NCBI RefSeq assembly: GCF_021531595.1 | Contig: NZ_JADYUD010000007.1 | Span: 1 to 64,000, forward strand | DNA length: 64,000 nt | From: Fusobacterium perfoetens | Lineage (GTDB): Bacteria > Fusobacteriota > Fusobacteriia > Fusobacteriales > Fusobacteriaceae | Direction: 5' to 3' | Part shown: in pieces, positions 26,359 to 35,246 of the stretch | How positions within the stretch are numbered: the stretch's first letter is position 1 | Layout of the letters: every line of letters starts with the position of its first letter | Notes under the pieces: model-generated | The model's database searches: none | Seen by the model: the letters and a program-made list of their open reading frames with translations, nothing else | What the model was told of the DNA's origin: nothing | Translations under genes and position numbers: made by a program

Positions 26359-26387
26359 ATTATACTCCTAATTTATTTCAATGTCAA
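26359..26387 (-). promoter_or_regulatory. Promoter of DUF3798 copy 1
   Basis: Minus strand TTGACA (complement of 26382-26387), 17-bp spacer ending TTAGGAG, TATAAT (26359-26364). Same -10 context as the copy 2 promoter, so the duplication included the promoter. Confidence 0.9.
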
Positions 26388-26472
26388 TATAAGTAGTATA
26401 TATATTTTTCCTAGTTATTATTCATTTTCTAAATTATTTTATAGTATGATTTTTTCATTTTTTAACATATTC

Positions 26473-27327
26473 TTATTCTATATCTAAAGGCATTTTTCTT
26501 GTAGGAGAAGGAAATTCTTTATTTAATATTTCTATATCCTCTTTTGAAAATTCAATTTCAAGACATTTTATATTGTCTTTCATATGATCTAAAGTAGCTG
26601 CTTTTGGTATTGCTATCATATTATCCTGTTGTAAAACAAAAGAAAGAAGAACTTGTATTGGTGTAATATTATATTTTTCAGCTATTTCTTTCACTGCAGA
26701 AGAATCTAAAATTTTCTTTCTTAATCTTCCTCCCTGAGCAATAGGACAATATGCTATTGTAGGAATATTATTTCTATCTGTAAAAGGTTTTAATGAATAT
26801 TCTATCCCTCTTGAACCTAAATGATATAGTACTTGATTTACACAGCAATTTTCTCCATCTCTACATTCTAAAATTTCTTCCATATCATCTATATCCATAT
26901 TTGAAACTCCCCATCTACGGATTTTTCCTCTTCTTTTTAGCTCTTCCATACACTCTATAGTTTCTTCAAAAGGTATCATCCCTCTCCAATGAAGAAGATA
27001 TAAATCAAGATAATCTGTTCCAAGCCTTTTTAAAGTTCTTTCACACGCTTGAAATATTCTCCCTCTTCCTGCATTACTTGGAAGAACTTTTGAAATTATA
27101 AATAACTTCTCTCTGTTATATCCTTTTATAGCTTCCCCTATAAGAATTTCACTGTTCCCATTTCCATACATCTCTGCTGTATCTATTGTTGTAACTCCAT
27201 TTTCAATAGCATATCTTATACTTGCTATTTCTTCAGCTTTTGTTTTCTGAGCATCTCCTAGATACCATGTTCCTATTCCCATATTTCCAATTTCTGTTCC
27301 ATCAGGTAATATTATTTTTTTATACAT
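26473..27327 (-). CDS. Aldo/keto reductase
   Basis: A 284-residue NAD(P)H-dependent aldo/keto reductase. The catalytic tetrad is visible: Asp and Tyr in TIDTAEMYGNGNSEILIGEAI, Lys in FIISKVLP, His in LDLYLLHWRG. The C-terminal AIPKAATLDHMKDNIKCLEIEFS is the nucleotide-binding end. The substrate is unknown. It follows the 2-hydroxyacid dehydrogenase gene by 28 bases, so both are probably co-transcribed; their place after the sugar-diacid genes suggests aldehyde or keto-acid substrates, but a terminator separates them from garK. Confidence 0.85.
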   Translation of the reverse strand: MYKKIILPDGTEIGNMGIGTWYLGDAQKTKAEEIASIRYAIENGVTTIDTAEMYGNGNSEILIGEAIKGYNREKLFIISKVLPSNAGRGRIFQACERTLKRLGTDYLDLYLLHWRGMIPFEETIECMEELKRRGKIRRWGVSNMDIDDMEEILECRDGENCCVNQVLYHLGSRGIEYSLKPFTDRNNIPTIAYCPIAQGGRLRKKILDSSAVKEIAEKYNITPIQVLLSFVLQQDNMIAIPKAATLDHMKDNIKCLEIEFSKEDIEILNKEFPSPTRKMPLDIE

Positions 27328-27355
27328 ATTTTTCCCCTTTCTATTTATTAACCAT

Positions 27356-28321
27356 TTATTCTATAAATTTTTTATATCCTGTTTTAAAATCAACTATATT
27401 TTTCATAGGTTCATTTTTATAATAAGCCTCTAAATTACTTATCGCTATATTTCTTACTCTTTTAAGAGTTTCTTTCAGATGATATCCTCCTGAAACATGA
27501 GGAGTTATTAATATATTTTTAGCATTCCATAAAGGACTCTCTTTTGGAAGAGGCTCTATATCTACAACATCTATTCCTGCTCCTTTTATTATCCCTTCAT
27601 TTAATGCCTCACATAAATCTTTTGTATTTACTGTACTTCCTCTTCCTGCATTTAAAAAAAATACACTATTTTTCATAATTATAAATTTTGATTTATCAAA
27701 AAGATTTATAGTTTCCTTTGTTTCTGGCAAGAAAACAGCTACTATATCAAATTCAGAAAGGATTTTTTCTAATTCTTCTATCTCATACATTTTTTCTATA
27801 TAGAAAGGTTTCTCTGCTTTATGTTTTCTTATTCCATATACTTTACTTCCAAGAGCATTCATTCTTAATGCAAATTCACTTCCTATATCTCCAAGTCCTA
27901 CAACTAAAGTTTTAGATCCATATATTGAAACTACTTCTCCTTCATCTTTCCATAAATGTTCTTTTTGATTTTCTGTATAAATATATATTTTTTTCTGCAA
28001 CGATAGCAAAACTGCAAACATATGCTCTGCAATAGCTAAACCATATGCTCCTGTTGAATTCGTAAGAATAGTTCCTTCTTTTAATATATCTTTTTCTGTA
28101 TAATTATTTGCCCCTGCACTATTTAAATGTAGCCACTTTAAATTTATACTTTCCTTTATAAAGTTTACAGGAACATTTCCTAAAATTATTTCTGCATCAC
28201 ATACATCTTTTTTTGTAATTTTTTCTACAGAACAATATTTTATTTCTGCATCAAATGCTATTTCATTTATTCTCTTTTTGTGTTCTTCTTCCATAGGTAT
28301 TGTAATTAATATTTTTTTCAC
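27356..28321 (-). CDS. D-isomer specific 2-hydroxyacid dehydrogenase family protein
   Basis: A 321-residue NAD-dependent dehydrogenase. Visible: substrate domain with LHLNSAGANNYTEKDIL, the Rossmann motif TLVVGLGDIGSEFALRMNALGSKV, the Arg region FFLNAGRGSTVN, the Glu in VVDIEPLPKESPLW, and His in ITPHVSGGY. The substrate is not certain; hydroxypyruvate/glyoxylate or a related 2-keto acid would fit next to glycerate metabolism. I chose the GTG at 28321, five bases after AAAGGAG; a TTG five codons upstream overlaps that site. Confidence 0.85.
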   Translation of the reverse strand: MKKILITIPMEEEHKKRINEIAFDAEIKYCSVEKITKKDVCDAEIILGNVPVNFIKESINLKWLHLNSAGANNYTEKDILKEGTILTNSTGAYGLAIAEHMFAVLLSLQKKIYIYTENQKEHLWKDEGEVVSIYGSKTLVVGLGDIGSEFALRMNALGSKVYGIRKHKAEKPFYIEKMYEIEELEKILSEFDIVAVFLPETKETINLFDKSKFIIMKNSVFFLNAGRGSTVNTKDLCEALNEGIIKGAGIDVVDIEPLPKESPLWNAKNILITPHVSGGYHLKETLKRVRNIAISNLEAYYKNEPMKNIVDFKTGYKKFIE

Positions 28322-28365
28322 AACAGCTCCTTTCAAAAATATATTTTTCCTCTAAAAATTCTATA

Positions 28366-28398
28366 GAAAAAAGGAACTGTATAATACAGTTCCTTTTT
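28366..28398 (-). terminator. Rho-independent terminator after garK
   Basis: Stem GGAACTGTA / TACAGTTCC (28373-28393, 3-base loop) followed on the minus strand by TTTTTT. It ends the garR-dapA-like-garK operon. Confidence 0.9.
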
Positions 28399-28417
28399 TA
28401 CTAAAGCTGTCTAAAGT

Positions 28418-29557
28418 TTATTTACCAATTAAAAATGCCCGAATTGCCTTTTCTCCTACAAATTCAAGAAGCTCTCCTACATCTTTTATTGCTTTATCAA
28501 GGCTCATAGGTTCATTAATAATATCTAGAACTAAATCTATTCCATTTTTATAAATCTCTTCAAGATTTCTTGCTGAACTCCCTACAACAGCAATAACTGG
28601 AATATTATATTTTTTAGCAAGCTTTGCTATTCCTACAGGAGCTTTTCCATATACAGATTGATTGTCTATTCTTCCTTCCCCTGTAATAACTAAATCTGCA
28701 TCTTTTATTGTATCTTCCAGATTTATTAAATTCATTATTTCAACTATTCCCTCTTTAAATTCAGCTTTACAAATACTTAAAAGTGCAAAACCAAGTCCTC
28801 CTGCTGCTCCACTTCCAGGCTGAGATGAATAATTCTTGTCAGATATTTTATCTATTATATCTCCATAATTTCTTAAAATACTGTCAAGTTCTTTGACATC
28901 TTCTGAACTTGCTCCTTTTTGAGGTCCAAATATATATGATGCTCCATTTTCTCCACATAAAGGATTACGAACATCAGATAGAACTGTAATTTTTGCTTCC
29001 TGTATTCTTTCATCAAAAGAAGATAAATCTATACTTTTTAATTTTTTCAATTCTGCAGGAGTATATCCAATCTTATTTCCTTCAGAGTCATAAAACTCAG
29101 CTCCCAAAGAAGCCAACATTCCTGCTCCTCCGTCATTAGTTGCACTTCCTCCTATTCCAATATAAATATCTCTTATCCCCTTATCAAGTATAGCTTTTAA
29201 AACTTCTCCCACACCATATGTACTGGCAGAAAAAGGATTAAGTTCTTCATGCTTTACAAGATTTATTCCTGAAGCTTCAGCCATTTCCATAACAGCAATC
29301 TTTCCATTAAGAATCCCATACTTTGCATTTACTTCTGCTCCAAGAGGCCCATGAACTCTCTCAAACATATATTGCCCATATGCTGATTCTACTATTGCTT
29401 CTACAGTACCTTCTCCTCCATCAGCAATAGATACTTTTTTAACAGAAATATCACTGAACACATTTTTTATTCCTTTTTCAATATATTCAGAAACTTCTTT
29501 TGATGTTGCGCTTCCTTTAAAAGAGTCTACAGCAACAACAACTTTCATTTTTTTCAT
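28418..29557 (-). CDS. garK: Glycerate 2-kinase
   Basis: GarK/GlxK type kinase that phosphorylates D-glycerate, giving 2-phosphoglycerate in the sugar-diacid pathway. The 379-residue protein starts MKVVVAVDSFKGSATSKEVSE, then IADGGEGTVEAI, IGIGGSATNDGGAGMLASLG, FGPQKGAS and DLVITGEGRIDNQSVYGKAP, all typical of the GarK family. It is the last gene of the operon, four bases after the DapA-family gene. Start ATG 29557 follows AGAGG by seven bases. Confidence 0.93.
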   Translation of the reverse strand: MKKMKVVVAVDSFKGSATSKEVSEYIEKGIKNVFSDISVKKVSIADGGEGTVEAIVESAYGQYMFERVHGPLGAEVNAKYGILNGKIAVMEMAEASGINLVKHEELNPFSASTYGVGEVLKAILDKGIRDIYIGIGGSATNDGGAGMLASLGAEFYDSEGNKIGYTPAELKKLKSIDLSSFDERIQEAKITVLSDVRNPLCGENGASYIFGPQKGASSEDVKELDSILRNYGDIIDKISDKNYSSQPGSGAAGGLGFALLSICKAEFKEGIVEIMNLINLEDTIKDADLVITGEGRIDNQSVYGKAPVGIAKLAKKYNIPVIAVVGSSARNLEEIYKNGIDLVLDIINEPMSLDKAIKDVGELLEFVGEKAIRAFLIGK

Positions 29558-29561
29558 AAGC

Positions 29562-30461
29562 CTACCTCTTTAACAGACCTGCTTCATCCATTTTTCCTGT
29601 CATAAATTTTACAACATTATCATTTGATGGAAGATTAGGTTTTATTGGTGCTCCTACATTCATTTTATTTATATTAGCCATATCCTTTGTAGCTACTGGA
29701 AAACTTGCCTTATCCATTGATAATCTTACAGGATTTAATTTGAACTGAAGTTCTAAAGATTCTTTCAAATCTCCTTCTGCATATTTTTTATAAATAGATG
29801 TCACTAATTCAGGGAATATATTAGCTGTTGTACATACTCCTCCAACTGCTCCTATTGTTAATGAAGAATAAATTAATGTATCTTTTCCTCCAAAAACTTT
29901 AAATCCTGTATCTCTCGTTCTTCTTATAAATTCAAGAACTTGATTTATATCTCCACTTGAATCTTTAATTCCTACTATATTTTTTACTTCTCTTGCCAGT
30001 TTTTCTACTAAATCACCTGAAAGTGTATATCCTATTCTTGGATTGTTATAAATTAATAAAGGCATTTCTCCTATTGAATCAGCTACTGTTTTGTAGTGTA
30101 AAAATAATTCTTCATCATTAGGTTTTAAAAACATAGGCTGTAATAGTGCTATTCCATCTACACCTAATTTTTTACCAAGCTGAGCTAATTTTACACATTT
30201 AGAAGTTCTTATAGCCCCTACACCCATAATTACAGGAACTCTTCCTTTAGTTTCATCTAGAATTATTCTTGTTATTTTTTCATAGTCTTCCTCATCAAAC
30301 ATGTAAAATTCACTGTTGCTTCCATGTGCAAGAATACCGTTTACTCCTCCGTCTATTACAAAATTAACCTGCTTTCTTAATTTTACTTCATCTACATTTT
30401 CATTTTCATCTACTGGAGTAATAATAGGAACATATATTCCCTTTAATAAGCTTAAATCCAT
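29562..30461 (-). CDS. DapA/NanA family lyase, probable 5-keto-4-deoxyglucarate aldolase or dehydratase
   Basis: A 299-residue class I lyase of the dihydrodipicolinate synthase family. The Schiff-base Lys is in NIVGIKDSSGD (about residue 164) and the catalytic Tyr in LLIYNNPRIGY; the pyruvate-binding loop reads AHGSNSEFYMF. The neighbours garR and garK need tartronate semialdehyde, which in E. coli comes from 5-keto-4-deoxyglucarate through GarL, a protein of a different family absent here. I therefore infer an aldolase acting in GarL's place. A dehydratase forming 2-oxoglutarate semialdehyde is the alternative, but no semialdehyde dehydrogenase is nearby. NanA and DapA functions are less likely by context. 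Confidence 0.8.
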   Translation of the reverse strand: MDLSLLKGIYVPIITPVDENENVDEVKLRKQVNFVIDGGVNGILAHGSNSEFYMFDEEDYEKITRIILDETKGRVPVIMGVGAIRTSKCVKLAQLGKKLGVDGIALLQPMFLKPNDEELFLHYKTVADSIGEMPLLIYNNPRIGYTLSGDLVEKLAREVKNIVGIKDSSGDINQVLEFIRRTRDTGFKVFGGKDTLIYSSLTIGAVGGVCTTANIFPELVTSIYKKYAEGDLKESLELQFKLNPVRLSMDKASFPVATKDMANINKMNVGAPIKPNLPSNDNVVKFMTGKMDEAGLLKR

Positions 30462-30504
30462 TTATAAATCCTCCTGAACTCTTATACTTTTTATTAAATT
30501 ATTA

Positions 30505-31395
30505 TTAATCTTTTTTACCAACTGTTATATTGTTAATTTTTTCATAATAATTTAATAATGCTGAGTGGTCTTTTTTCTCTCTTCCATCTATTTTTAAAGC
30601 TTGCATCATTTCCATAACTTGAGCTGTTAATGGTAAAGATACATTGATTGAGTGAGATGTATCAAGAGCATTTTGTAAGTCTTTAATATGTAGTTCTATT
30701 CTGAATCCAGGTTCAAAGTTTCTTGAAAGCATCATTGGAGCTTTTGCATTCATTACTGTACTTCCTGCAAGTCCTCCTTTTATTGCATCAAAAACTAATT
30801 GAGGATCTACTCCTGCTTTTTCACAAAGAACAAATGCTTCACTTAAAGCTGCAATATTAACAGCAACAATCATTTGGTTAGCTAGTTTTGTAGTATTTCC
30901 TGCACCAACTGCTCCTGTTCTTACAACTGATCCTGCCATAGATTTCATTAAATCATAATATTTATCAAATAATTCTTGATCTCCTCCAACCATTACAGAA
31001 ATAGTTCCGTCAATAGCTTTTGGTTCTCCTCCAGATACTGGTGCATCTAAGAATCCTATATTCATTTCTTTTAATTTAGCTGCAATATTTTGGCTTTCAA
31101 CTGGGTTTATAGAACTCATATCTATTACAACTGATCCTGCCTTTAATCCTTCAGCTGCTCCATTTTCATTAAATAAAGCTGCTTTTACATGTGGTGAATT
31201 TGGAAGCATAGTAATTAATACATCACAGTTTTCTCCAACTTCTTTTCCTGATTTTGCTCCTTTAGCACCACAAGAAACTAAATCTTCAACAGCTGCTGTA
31301 TTAAAATCAAAAACAGTTACTTCATATCCTGCTTTTAAAACATTTTTACACATTGGTCTTCCCATTATTCCTAATCCGATAAATCCTACTTTCAT
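30505..31395 (-). CDS. garR: 2-hydroxy-3-oxopropionate (tartronate semialdehyde) reductase
   Basis: GarR reduces tartronate semialdehyde to D-glycerate with NAD(P)H. The 296-residue beta-hydroxyacid dehydrogenase shows MKVGFIGLGIMGRPMCKN, the substrate motif FLDAPVSGGEPKAIDGTISVMVGG, and the catalytic Lys in GAGNTTKLANQMIVA. ATG 31395 is five bases after GGAGG and is preferred to an ATG four codons upstream. First gene of the garR-lyase-garK operon, divergent from the CdaR-type activator. Confidence 0.92.
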   Translation of the reverse strand: MKVGFIGLGIMGRPMCKNVLKAGYEVTVFDFNTAAVEDLVSCGAKGAKSGKEVGENCDVLITMLPNSPHVKAALFNENGAAEGLKAGSVVIDMSSINPVESQNIAAKLKEMNIGFLDAPVSGGEPKAIDGTISVMVGGDQELFDKYYDLMKSMAGSVVRTGAVGAGNTTKLANQMIVAVNIAALSEAFVLCEKAGVDPQLVFDAIKGGLAGSTVMNAKAPMMLSRNFEPGFRIELHIKDLQNALDTSHSINVSLPLTAQVMEMMQALKIDGREKKDHSALLNYYEKINNITVGKKD

Positions 31396-31455
31396 TTTTA
31401 CCTCCATATATTTTTATTAGTTGTTGTGTTCTAAATTGATTTTTTCTTATGCTTT

Positions 31456-31575
31456 ATTTTAGAATAATTTTATCTCCTATTCAATGTTACACAGACTATT
31501 ATTTTTTATATTTTTTATATTTTTTTGTTCCTTGTAACATATTTTTTTGTGATTTTTAAAATTTTATGCTAAGAT
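31456..31575. promoter_or_regulatory. Divergent promoters of garR and cdaR with inverted repeat
   Basis: garR, minus strand: TTGAAT (complement of 31479-31484), 17 bp, TAAAAT (31456-31461). cdaR, plus strand: TTGTGA (31547-31552), 17 bp, TAAGAT (31570-31575). Between them an inverted repeat ATGTTACA (31484-31491) / TGTAACAT (31533-31540) touches the garR -35, a good place for an activator site. The CdaR-site reading is inference. Confidence 0.6.
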
Positions 31576-31619
31576 AACATTATTAATACCTTATCCTAGT
31601 TTATTTAAAGAGGTGAAAT

Positions 31620-32729
31620 ATGAATATTCCTACTGATCTTGCCTTAAAAATTGTAAAAGATATGAAAGATATCATAAATCAAGACTTAAACTTTATAAAT
31701 ATTGATGGATATATTATTGCAAGTACAGATAGAGAAAGAATAGGACAAATACATGAAGCATCTTTAAAATGTATAGCAACTAATAACGATGTAGTTATTA
31801 ACAGTGATACAGAATATGCAGGAAGTAAAAAAGGAATCAATATCCCTGTCCATCTTAATAATGAAATTGTAGGAGTGATAGGAATTACTGGTGACAGAAA
31901 AGATGTTGAAAGGTTTGGAAAAATTATCAAATCTATGACAGAAATTCTTGTTAAAGAAGCTTGGCTTAAAGAACTGTTCATAAAGAAGAGAGAACAAAAC
32001 AGAAACATGATTGAAACCATTCTTTTTGGGAATCACGAAAATATAGAATTTTATCCTTCTCTTGATTTTCCTTACACCGTTATTGTAGGAAATATTAACA
32101 GTGTCTTTGAAGACAATAACGATTTATATAAAATACTTGAAACTTTTCTAGCAAGAAATAAAAAAAATATTTTTTCAGTTACTTCCAATCAAATTATTAT
32201 TTTTTTCAATTCAGATAACAAAAAATATATTAAAGAATTTATCTCTGCTATCCAAAAAAATTTATCTGAATCTTTAAAATTTAATTTTAAATTTGGAATA
32301 GGAAAAAGTGTAAGCTCATTAAAAGATTTTACTATTTCGTATTCTGAAGCTAAAAATGCTTTAAAATATATTGTAAATTTTGATACTGAAAAAACACATG
32401 CTTTGTATTCAGAACTTGATCTTGGAATTCTTCTCTCAAATATAAAACAAAATAAAATAAATGAATTCACAAATAAGGTAATAGGAAATCTTCAGGAAGA
32501 TGAGATTAATTTCTTTTATGAAATTTTTAAATCATATAAAAATAATAATGGAAGCATTAAAGAAGCTTCTGCTGAACTTTTTATGCATAAAAACACTCTT
32601 CAATATCAACTTAACAAAATAGAAAAACTTACTGGATATAATCCTAGGTCTCTTAAAGATTTTTCAATTTTAGATTTAGCATTTACTTTAAAAAATTTTT
32701 ATTATTACAAAAAGAAAGAACAGCTTTAA
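31620..32729 (+). CDS. cdaR: Sugar diacid utilisation regulator, CdaR type
   Basis: CdaR activates glucarate, galactarate and glycerate genes in response to diacids. The 369-residue protein has the N-terminal sugar-diacid recognition domain (about 1-135: ALKIVKDMKDIINQDLNFINIDGYIIASTDRERIGQIHEASL and GINIPVHLNNEIVGVIGITG), a middle GGDEF-like region, and a C-terminal PucR-type helix-turn-helix (NGSIKEASAELFMHKNTLQYQLNKIEKLTGYNPR, about 308-345). It is divergent from garR and faces gudD, both likely targets. Ribosome site AGAGG. Confidence 0.92.
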   Translation: MNIPTDLALKIVKDMKDIINQDLNFINIDGYIIASTDRERIGQIHEASLKCIATNNDVVINSDTEYAGSKKGINIPVHLNNEIVGVIGITGDRKDVERFGKIIKSMTEILVKEAWLKELFIKKREQNRNMIETILFGNHENIEFYPSLDFPYTVIVGNINSVFEDNNDLYKILETFLARNKKNIFSVTSNQIIIFFNSDNKKYIKEFISAIQKNLSESLKFNFKFGIGKSVSSLKDFTISYSEAKNALKYIVNFDTEKTHALYSELDLGILLSNIKQNKINEFTNKVIGNLQEDEINFFYEIFKSYKNNNGSIKEASAELFMHKNTLQYQLNKIEKLTGYNPRSLKDFSILDLAFTLKNFYYYKKKEQL

Positions 32730-32748
32730 AAGCTGTTCTTTCTTTGTA
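32710..32748. terminator. Bidirectional terminator between cdaR and gudD
   Basis: A 16-bp stem aaagaaagaacagctt / aagctgttctttcttt with a minimal loop, between convergent genes. T-rich flanks on both strands; the cdaR stop codon lies inside it. Confidence 0.85.
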
Positions 32749-32795
32749 TATTTTAAAATTCAGAAAGGTATTATAACACAAAAATTTTTATTAAA

Positions 32796-34121
32796 TTATC
32801 TTACAAGACAAGGTTTTTTATTGTCAAATTTCCAGTCTTTTATTAAATATTGCATTGCTATTGAGTCATCTCTTGCACCAAGATTTTTTTCCACATAAAG
32901 TTTATGAGCTGCCATAATCTTATCCATATCAATTTCTATTCCTAATCCAGGAATGTCTCTTGGAACTGTTATTTCTCCATTTACAATTTTATGTGCATTC
33001 TTAGTTAAATCTTGTCCATCTTGCCAAATCCAGTGAGTATCAATAGCTGTTATATTTCCAGGAACTGCTGCTGCAACATGGCTGAACATAGCAAGTGATA
33101 TATCAAAGTGGTTATTTGAGTGAGATCCCCAAGTAAGTCCAAACTCATTACACATTTGTCCTACTCTTACTGAACCTTCCATTGTCCAGAAATGTGGATC
33201 TGCAAGAGGGATAGAAACACTGTTTAAAGCAACTGAGTGCTGCATTTGTCTCCAGTCTGTTGCAATCATATTTGTTGCTGTAGGAAGTCCTGTTGCTTTT
33301 CTAAATTCTGACATAACCTCTCTTCCTGAGAAACCATCTTCAGCTCCACAAGGATCTTCTGCATAAGCAAGTATTCCATGCATATCTTTGCATAAAGAAA
33401 CTGCTTCTTTTAAAGACCATGCTCCATTTGGATCAAGAGTTATTCTTGCTTCTGGGAATGCTTCATGAAGGGCTTTTATAGCTTTTATTTCTTCTTTTCC
33501 TTCTAAAACTCCACCTTTTAATTTAAAATCTTCAAATCCATATCTTGCATGTGCTGCTTTTGCAAGAGCAACAATTTTTTCAGGAGTCATTGCTTCATCC
33601 CTTCTTATTCTTCCCCATTCATCTGAATTGTCATCCCCTGACAAATATGGTAAATCTGTTTTATTTCTATCAGCTATGTAGAATAAATATCCTAAAACTT
33701 TTACTTTTTCTCTTTGTTGTCCTTCACCTAAAAGAGCAGCTACAGGAACATTTAAATATTTTCCCATAAGATCTAATAGAGGAGCTTCAACTGCAGTCAT
33801 TACATGAACTGTTGTTCTAAGGTCAAATGTTTGTGTTCCTCTTCCTGAAGAGTCTCTGTCAATAAAAGCATCATGAATACTTTTTACTATATTTTTGTAT
33901 TCTCCTATACTTTTCCCAACAACTAATGATTTTGCATCTTCAAGAGTTTTTCTTATTTTTTCTCCTCCTGGAACTTCTCCAACTCCAATTTCTCCATTAT
34001 CTGCCTTTAAAATAACAATATTTCTTGTGAAATATGGTCCATGAGCTCCACTAAGATTTAAAAGCATACTATCGTAACCAGCTACTGGTATTACATTCAT
34101 CTCAATAACTTTAGGTGTCAT
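32796..34121 (-). CDS. gudD: Glucarate dehydratase (copy 1)
   Basis: GudD, an enolase-superfamily enzyme, dehydrates D-glucarate to 5-keto-4-deoxyglucarate. The 441-residue protein has the catalytic Lys pair in [11 protein letters not shown], metal ligands in [15 protein letters not shown] and TNMIATDW, and the His/Asp dyad region [14 protein letters not shown] and DTHWIWQDG, close to E. coli GudD in length and layout. ATG 34121 follows AAGGAG; the longer frame to 34151 has none. A second, clearly diverged copy lies at 41.8-43.2 kb with a transporter. Confidence 0.93.
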   Translation of the reverse strand: MTPKVIEMNVIPVAGYDSMLLNLSGAHGPYFTRNIVILKADNGEIGVGEVPGGEKIRKTLEDAKSLVVGKSIGEYKNIVKSIHDAFIDRDSSGRGTQTFDLRTTVHVMTAVEAPLLDLMGKYLNVPVAALLGEGQQREKVKVLGYLFYIADRNKTDLPYLSGDDNSDEWGRIRRDEAMTPEKIVALAKAAHARYGFEDFKLKGGVLEGKEEIKAIKALHEAFPEARITLDPNGAWSLKEAVSLCKDMHGILAYAEDPCGAEDGFSGREVMSEFRKATGLPTATNMIATDWRQMQHSVALNSVSIPLADPHFWTMEGSVRVGQMCNEFGLTWGSHSNNHFDISLAMFSHVAAAVPGNITAIDTHWIWQDGQDLTKNAHKIVNGEITVPRDIPGLGIEIDMDKIMAAHKLYVEKNLGARDDSIAMQYLIKDWKFDNKKPCLVR

Positions 34122-34316
34122 TCTTCTCTCCTTTTTGACTTTTATATTCATCTTGTCACATTTGTATTTATTTATTCTGTTTTTAAAACATTTAAATTAG
34201 TTATAAGAACATATGTCCGTCTTTACAATATTATTTTATAAAATTTTTATTATTAAGTAAACTTCTTATTTTTAATACTTCTCTAAGTTTTTCTTATAAT
34301 AGAGCTCAAAAATATT

Positions 34317-35228
34317 TCAAAGTACCATACACCATAAAGGTATAGTTATTATTGATAAAATTGTACTGCAAACAATACATTTTCCTGCAAAAATATAATC
34401 CCCATCGTATTTTGCAGCTAAAATAGCACTTGTACTAGCTGCAGGCATTCCACTTATAAGAACTTCTATTCCTGTACTCAAAGCATTTACTCCACATATT
34501 CTGCACATTGCAAAAACTATCAAAGGAATTAAAATAAGTCTTACAAAAGAATAATAAAGCACTGTTTTAGAAATAACTGATTTTATATCCTTTATTTCAC
34601 CTAAAATACTTCCTATTAAAATCATGGAAATACTTGTTGTACAGCCACCAACACTTCTTAAAGTTTTATCTAAAAAAACAGGCAACGGAATTTGAAAAAA
34701 CATCAATACTAAACCTACATATACAGCTATTATACAAGGATGAAGAGCCACTCTCTTAAAAATTTCTTTTTTACTTCCTGATGAAGTAAAACATGAAATT
34801 CCTGCAGACCACATCACTATCCTTTGAGGAATAAGACATACTGAACCATACATAAGCCCTGCTGACTCATATACTCCCTCAACTACTGCCAGTCCCATAA
34901 AACCAGCATTTGAAGAAACAGTTGCATATTTAAGAACCTTTTTTCTTCCTTCTGGTTGATTTCTATATAGAATTTCTGCTAAAAACATGCTAATAAACTG
35001 TGCTGCAAAAGCAAATGTAATTATTACCAAAAATCTTATTAATATTTCATAATCAAATTTCACTCTGAAAGAATTTGTTATCATAGCTGGTAAAAAAATA
35101 TATATCAGTAAATCTGTAAGGACTGCTCTTCCAGCATCATTTAATATTCCTTTCCTTTTAGCTACTATTCCTATCATCATAAGAAGAAATAGAATTCCTT
35201 GTAAAGATAAAATTTTTGTTATTTCCAT
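34317..35228 (-). CDS. AEC family transporter
   Basis: A 303-residue inner-membrane protein with about 8-10 hydrophobic segments of the auxin efflux carrier (AEC) family, which includes malonate and other organic-acid carriers. Marks: GIVAKRKGILNDAGRAVLTDLLIYIFLPAMITNSF at the N-terminus and the C-terminal SGMPAASTSAILAAKYDGD. It starts 18 bases after garD and is probably co-transcribed, which suggests a diacid or related acid as substrate. No terminator is clear in the 195 bases down to gudD, so it may run on into gudD. Confidence 0.85.
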   Translation of the reverse strand: MEITKILSLQGILFLLMMIGIVAKRKGILNDAGRAVLTDLLIYIFLPAMITNSFRVKFDYEILIRFLVIITFAFAAQFISMFLAEILYRNQPEGRKKVLKYATVSSNAGFMGLAVVEGVYESAGLMYGSVCLIPQRIVMWSAGISCFTSSGSKKEIFKRVALHPCIIAVYVGLVLMFFQIPLPVFLDKTLRSVGGCTTSISMILIGSILGEIKDIKSVISKTVLYYSFVRLILIPLIVFAMCRICGVNALSTGIEVLISGMPAASTSAILAAKYDGDYIFAGKCIVCSTILSIITIPLWCMVL

Positions 35229-35246
35229 TTTCCTGCCTCTTTTTTA

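Noticed and set aside
29562-30461. Assignment of the DapA-family gene as nanA or dapA
   Set aside because: It lies between garR and garK in a diacid operon under a different promoter without the nan operator, so sialic-acid aldolase or lysine synthesis is less likely.
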